Positions 60,635 to 64,000 of a DNA stretch of 64,000 bases are shown in pieces; the stretch's first letter is position 1, and every line of letters starts with the position of its first letter. Location: contig JAWRVZ010000076.1 in NCBI GenBank assembly GCA_037043235.1, forward strand, positions 1,426,001-1,490,000, read 5' to 3'. The notes under the pieces are model-generated. The model did not search any database. It was not told the origin of the DNA and saw only the letters and a list, made by a program, of their open reading frames with translations. The DNA comes from Rhodeus uyekii (taxonomy: Eukaryota; Chordata; Actinopteri; Cypriniformes; Acheilognathidae). Made by a program: the position numbers and the translations under genes.

Positions 60635-60680
<46 letters not shown>
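60635..60680. repeat. (AC)n microsatellite
   Basis: Uninterrupted AC run of about 46 bp. Confidence 0.98.
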
Positions 60681-60683
<3 letters not shown>

Positions 60684-62029
60684 TACGCTTCACTTGTCTG
60701 ATCAATACCTCTGAAAAGAGTCACAGTCTTATTGGATTAGCACAGAAAAGTGGGTTAAGTATCTTCTTCGGTGCTACGTCTATCAGATGTAAACGTGCAT
60801 TATGTCTCTTCCCAAACAGGGAAAAGGGCCTTGAATCCTGTTGAAATTTAGTTTCAATTAAAACAGTTTAAAGTGACAAACTAGGTCTAATCTAGAGGTC
60901 AATAAAGAATATGAGTTTGACACAGCTGATCAGTCAAAATTATTAAATCAAATTCTCACAAATAAAATAAATATGCATTTACTGAAAATGCATTCAATGA
61001 AGAAAGTTTATGAACAAGAATGTTTGACAATATCCATCAAATAATCTAATTTTTTTACTTATTTTTTATAATTACATTCACAGATTATTAGTTTTTTTAT
61101 ATTTGTTTATTACTTATATGTTTATTATTTATGCTCATAAATGTTATCAATGTGCTTTTTGAAGTAGGCTTACAGTCTGATGAATGTTTCCGGAGGTCTC
61201 TGTAAAAGAATTGGGTGACCTCAGCTGTCACTAGGGCAAGAGCCTGTGAATGCCCCACCTCACACATACCCTGAAAATCTAAAAGCATGCGTCATTTGAT
61301 CAGGAGACAGAAACTATGACAGATGCTGTAGGGAGGCTTGTACACTATCCTTTGAAGAGTTTAGCTTTATATTTGCAGTGTCTGTTTCTCCTTGCATTCA
61401 CAAAGACGAGAGCACATGCTTATGAATCTTAAATCTTTTGGTGAATTGGTAAAACTGTAATATATACATTTTATATAATTCATTTTATTTAACACTTGAA
61501 ATGCCTGGACCAATATATCAATGTTCATGAAAGATTTCAGCATTCTTCATTCTGTTCATTAGACGCAACAGTCGGAATCTCCCATCCTGTTGTGGGTCTC
61601 ATTTTCTACTGCTAGTGTGAATAAACAGGAGAGTGCATGTAGGAATGTCTGACACTTGACTGCAGCTTGTGAGTTGCCCCATGTCAAAATGATTTGTAAC
61701 ACTGTTTTTCTGCTCTGAAACAGCACTGAAGTTTAAAGCCTAATGGTCATTTGACGTGAAGAAACACTGCTGTATATGTACGCCCTAAAGGCCAGAAAAA
61801 CTGATAACACTGATATTGAAAAAACAAGATTTCTGTATTAATTTATTAACTTGATATCAACATTCACTCAATTTTCTCTTAAGCACCGAGCCAACGCCGT
61901 CTCTGACAGCAGGACAGATTTAGATTTGAGTCAAAACTCAATTTAGACAAAAATTTGGAAATTGACAAGGCTAATTAAAGTCAACAATAGTTACGATAAA
62001 ACATTGAATCCCTATTGTAACGTCCGAGT

Positions 62030-62305
62030 GTCCTAGTGAATAGGGCGGGACTTGATTTTGTCTTTCAGGAACTGATTGGATTGTTGGATCGTTGTGATTT
62101 GCTGGTCGGGCTCATGATTGACAGGTTGTCCCGAACTCACGCCTGCAAACAATTCATCAAAGTTATTTTTTTTAAACATTACAAGGCCACGTAATTTTCT
62201 TTCTTTACAAATAATGATTTTGCAAATCATTTATAATAAATTCTACAATGTACTTTAAAGAAAATAACAATTGTAAATTTGATTTCATGGTGACTTTAAG
62301 TGAAG
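62030..62305. repeat. Inverted-repeat-end element remnant, copy 2
   Basis: Contains 'gggacttgattttgtctt', 'tgattgacaggttgtcccga' and ends 'gatttcatggtgactttaag'. It is related to the element at 10530-10920, whose first bases are the reverse complement of this end. Confidence 0.6.
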
Positions 62306-62362
62306 AATTTTTATTTTTATTTTTTTTCCTCCAGCATTTGGTGTGTTTCACCAAGAAATGAG

Positions 62363-62395
62363 GAAGGTTAAAAGGGTTGGAACCTTTTAACCTTC
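62363..62395. repeat. Perfect 13-bp inverted repeat
   Basis: 'gaaggttaaaagg', loop 'gttggaa', 'ccttttaaccttc'. Lies about 260 bp before the candidate first exon. Confidence 0.9.
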
Positions 62396-62439
62396 ACAAA
62401 TATCAAACACGGAAGTAAAAATTGACTCAAGCCTACATG

Positions 62440-62655
62440 GGTTTGCGCTGTCGTCATTCGCTTCAAACATCCACTGATGAAACTGATGAGACTGAACAAC
62501 TGAACACGCTCACTGGAATTTCATTGGCTGAGGGGAGAACTGTCAATCACGCGCACAGCACCTGCGGGCGCTCGAGCCGTTAAATGAGCGCTGCGTGACG
62601 ACTGCGCGTGAAATCAGAAAACCCTTCTGGATACCCGCTCATCTTCAGCGGCCCG
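62440..62655 (+). promoter_or_regulatory. Candidate promoter and non-coding first exon of the next gene
   Basis: A CpG- and GC-richer block (cacgcgcacagcacctgc, gggcgctcgagccg, gctgcgtgacgactgcgcg) stands out in AT-rich DNA. An inverted CCAAT box (attgg) lies near 62523. It ends CGGCCCG followed by donor GTAAGTG at 62656. No convincing start codon precedes the donor, so it would be a 5' UTR exon. In vertebrates the gene after PLPPR4 in this direction is PALMD (established synteny); identity here is inference only. Confidence 0.45.

Positions 62656-64000
<1,345 letters not shown>

Larger units (their letters stand above)
57541..62030. other. Intergenic DNA
   Basis: 4.5 kb of AT-rich sequence without a supported gene. 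It includes a small three-copy repeat of 'ggtagcatggctaatag' at 58454-58512 and an AC microsatellite at 60635-60680. 59520-59660 has an LTR-like look (see rejected items). Confidence 0.5.

Overview
The window looks like nuclear DNA of a cyprinid fish (carp/goldfish/zebrafish lineage). Two multi-exon vertebrate brain genes are embedded in AT-rich, repeat-laden introns and intergenic DNA. The repeats include DIRS-type tyrosine-recombinase retrotransposons, LINEs, several DNA-transposon remnants, and long TA, GT, GA and GATA microsatellites. I see no bacterial operon, CRISPR array, tRNA or rRNA. The assignment rests on reading translated exons against remembered family members; no search was run.

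Genes. plppr5 (phospholipid phosphatase-related 5, PRG-5) lies on the minus strand in five coding exons: 16394-16191, 9892-9760, 6729-6479, 5162-4986 and 2037-1867. plppr4 (PRG-1) lies on the plus strand in seven coding exons: 25988-26065, 32608-32793, 37640-37769, 38056-38251, 39615-39672, 39805-39978 and 40973-42478. All junctions are GT-AG and all reading phases close. The models give about 311 and 775 residues. The genes stand head to head, 9.6 kb apart, as in human 1p21. Both encode six-helix membrane proteins of the lipid phosphate phosphatase fold in which the catalytic motifs are degraded, as is known for this family. plppr4 adds a roughly 500-residue cytoplasmic tail coded by a single large exon. 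A GC-rich block with a clean splice donor at 62655/62656 (plus strand) is a candidate non-coding first exon of the next gene; palmdelphin would fit conserved synteny, but this is inference.

Layout. 1-16394: plppr5, with intron 2 holding a degenerate ~250-bp tandem array and a DIRS-like end, and intron 1 holding nested DNA transposons and a long hairpin. 16395-25987: intergenic spacer with a dead LINE (18.0-20.7 kb), a dead DIRS element (20.9-22.5 kb), a nested inverted-repeat/TA array (24.4-24.7 kb) and the plppr4 promoter side with a perfect CRE. 25988-42478: plppr4, with a 2-kb internally deleted DIRS element in intron 1 and many microsatellites. 42479-~44620: plppr4 3' UTR. ~44.6-62 kb: gene-poor DNA with further DIRS fragments, a pogo/Tigger-like element and common cyprinid repeats. 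62.4-64 kb: candidate promoter and first exon, then a long GATA array.

No clear new biological system is evident. The most unusual items are: a DIRS derivative whose deletion junction carries a ~40-bp sequence also found in plppr4 intron 2; the nested palindromic TA array; the long intronic hairpin in plppr5; an unrecognised open exon inside an inverted-repeat transposon; and a readthrough C-terminus of plppr5.
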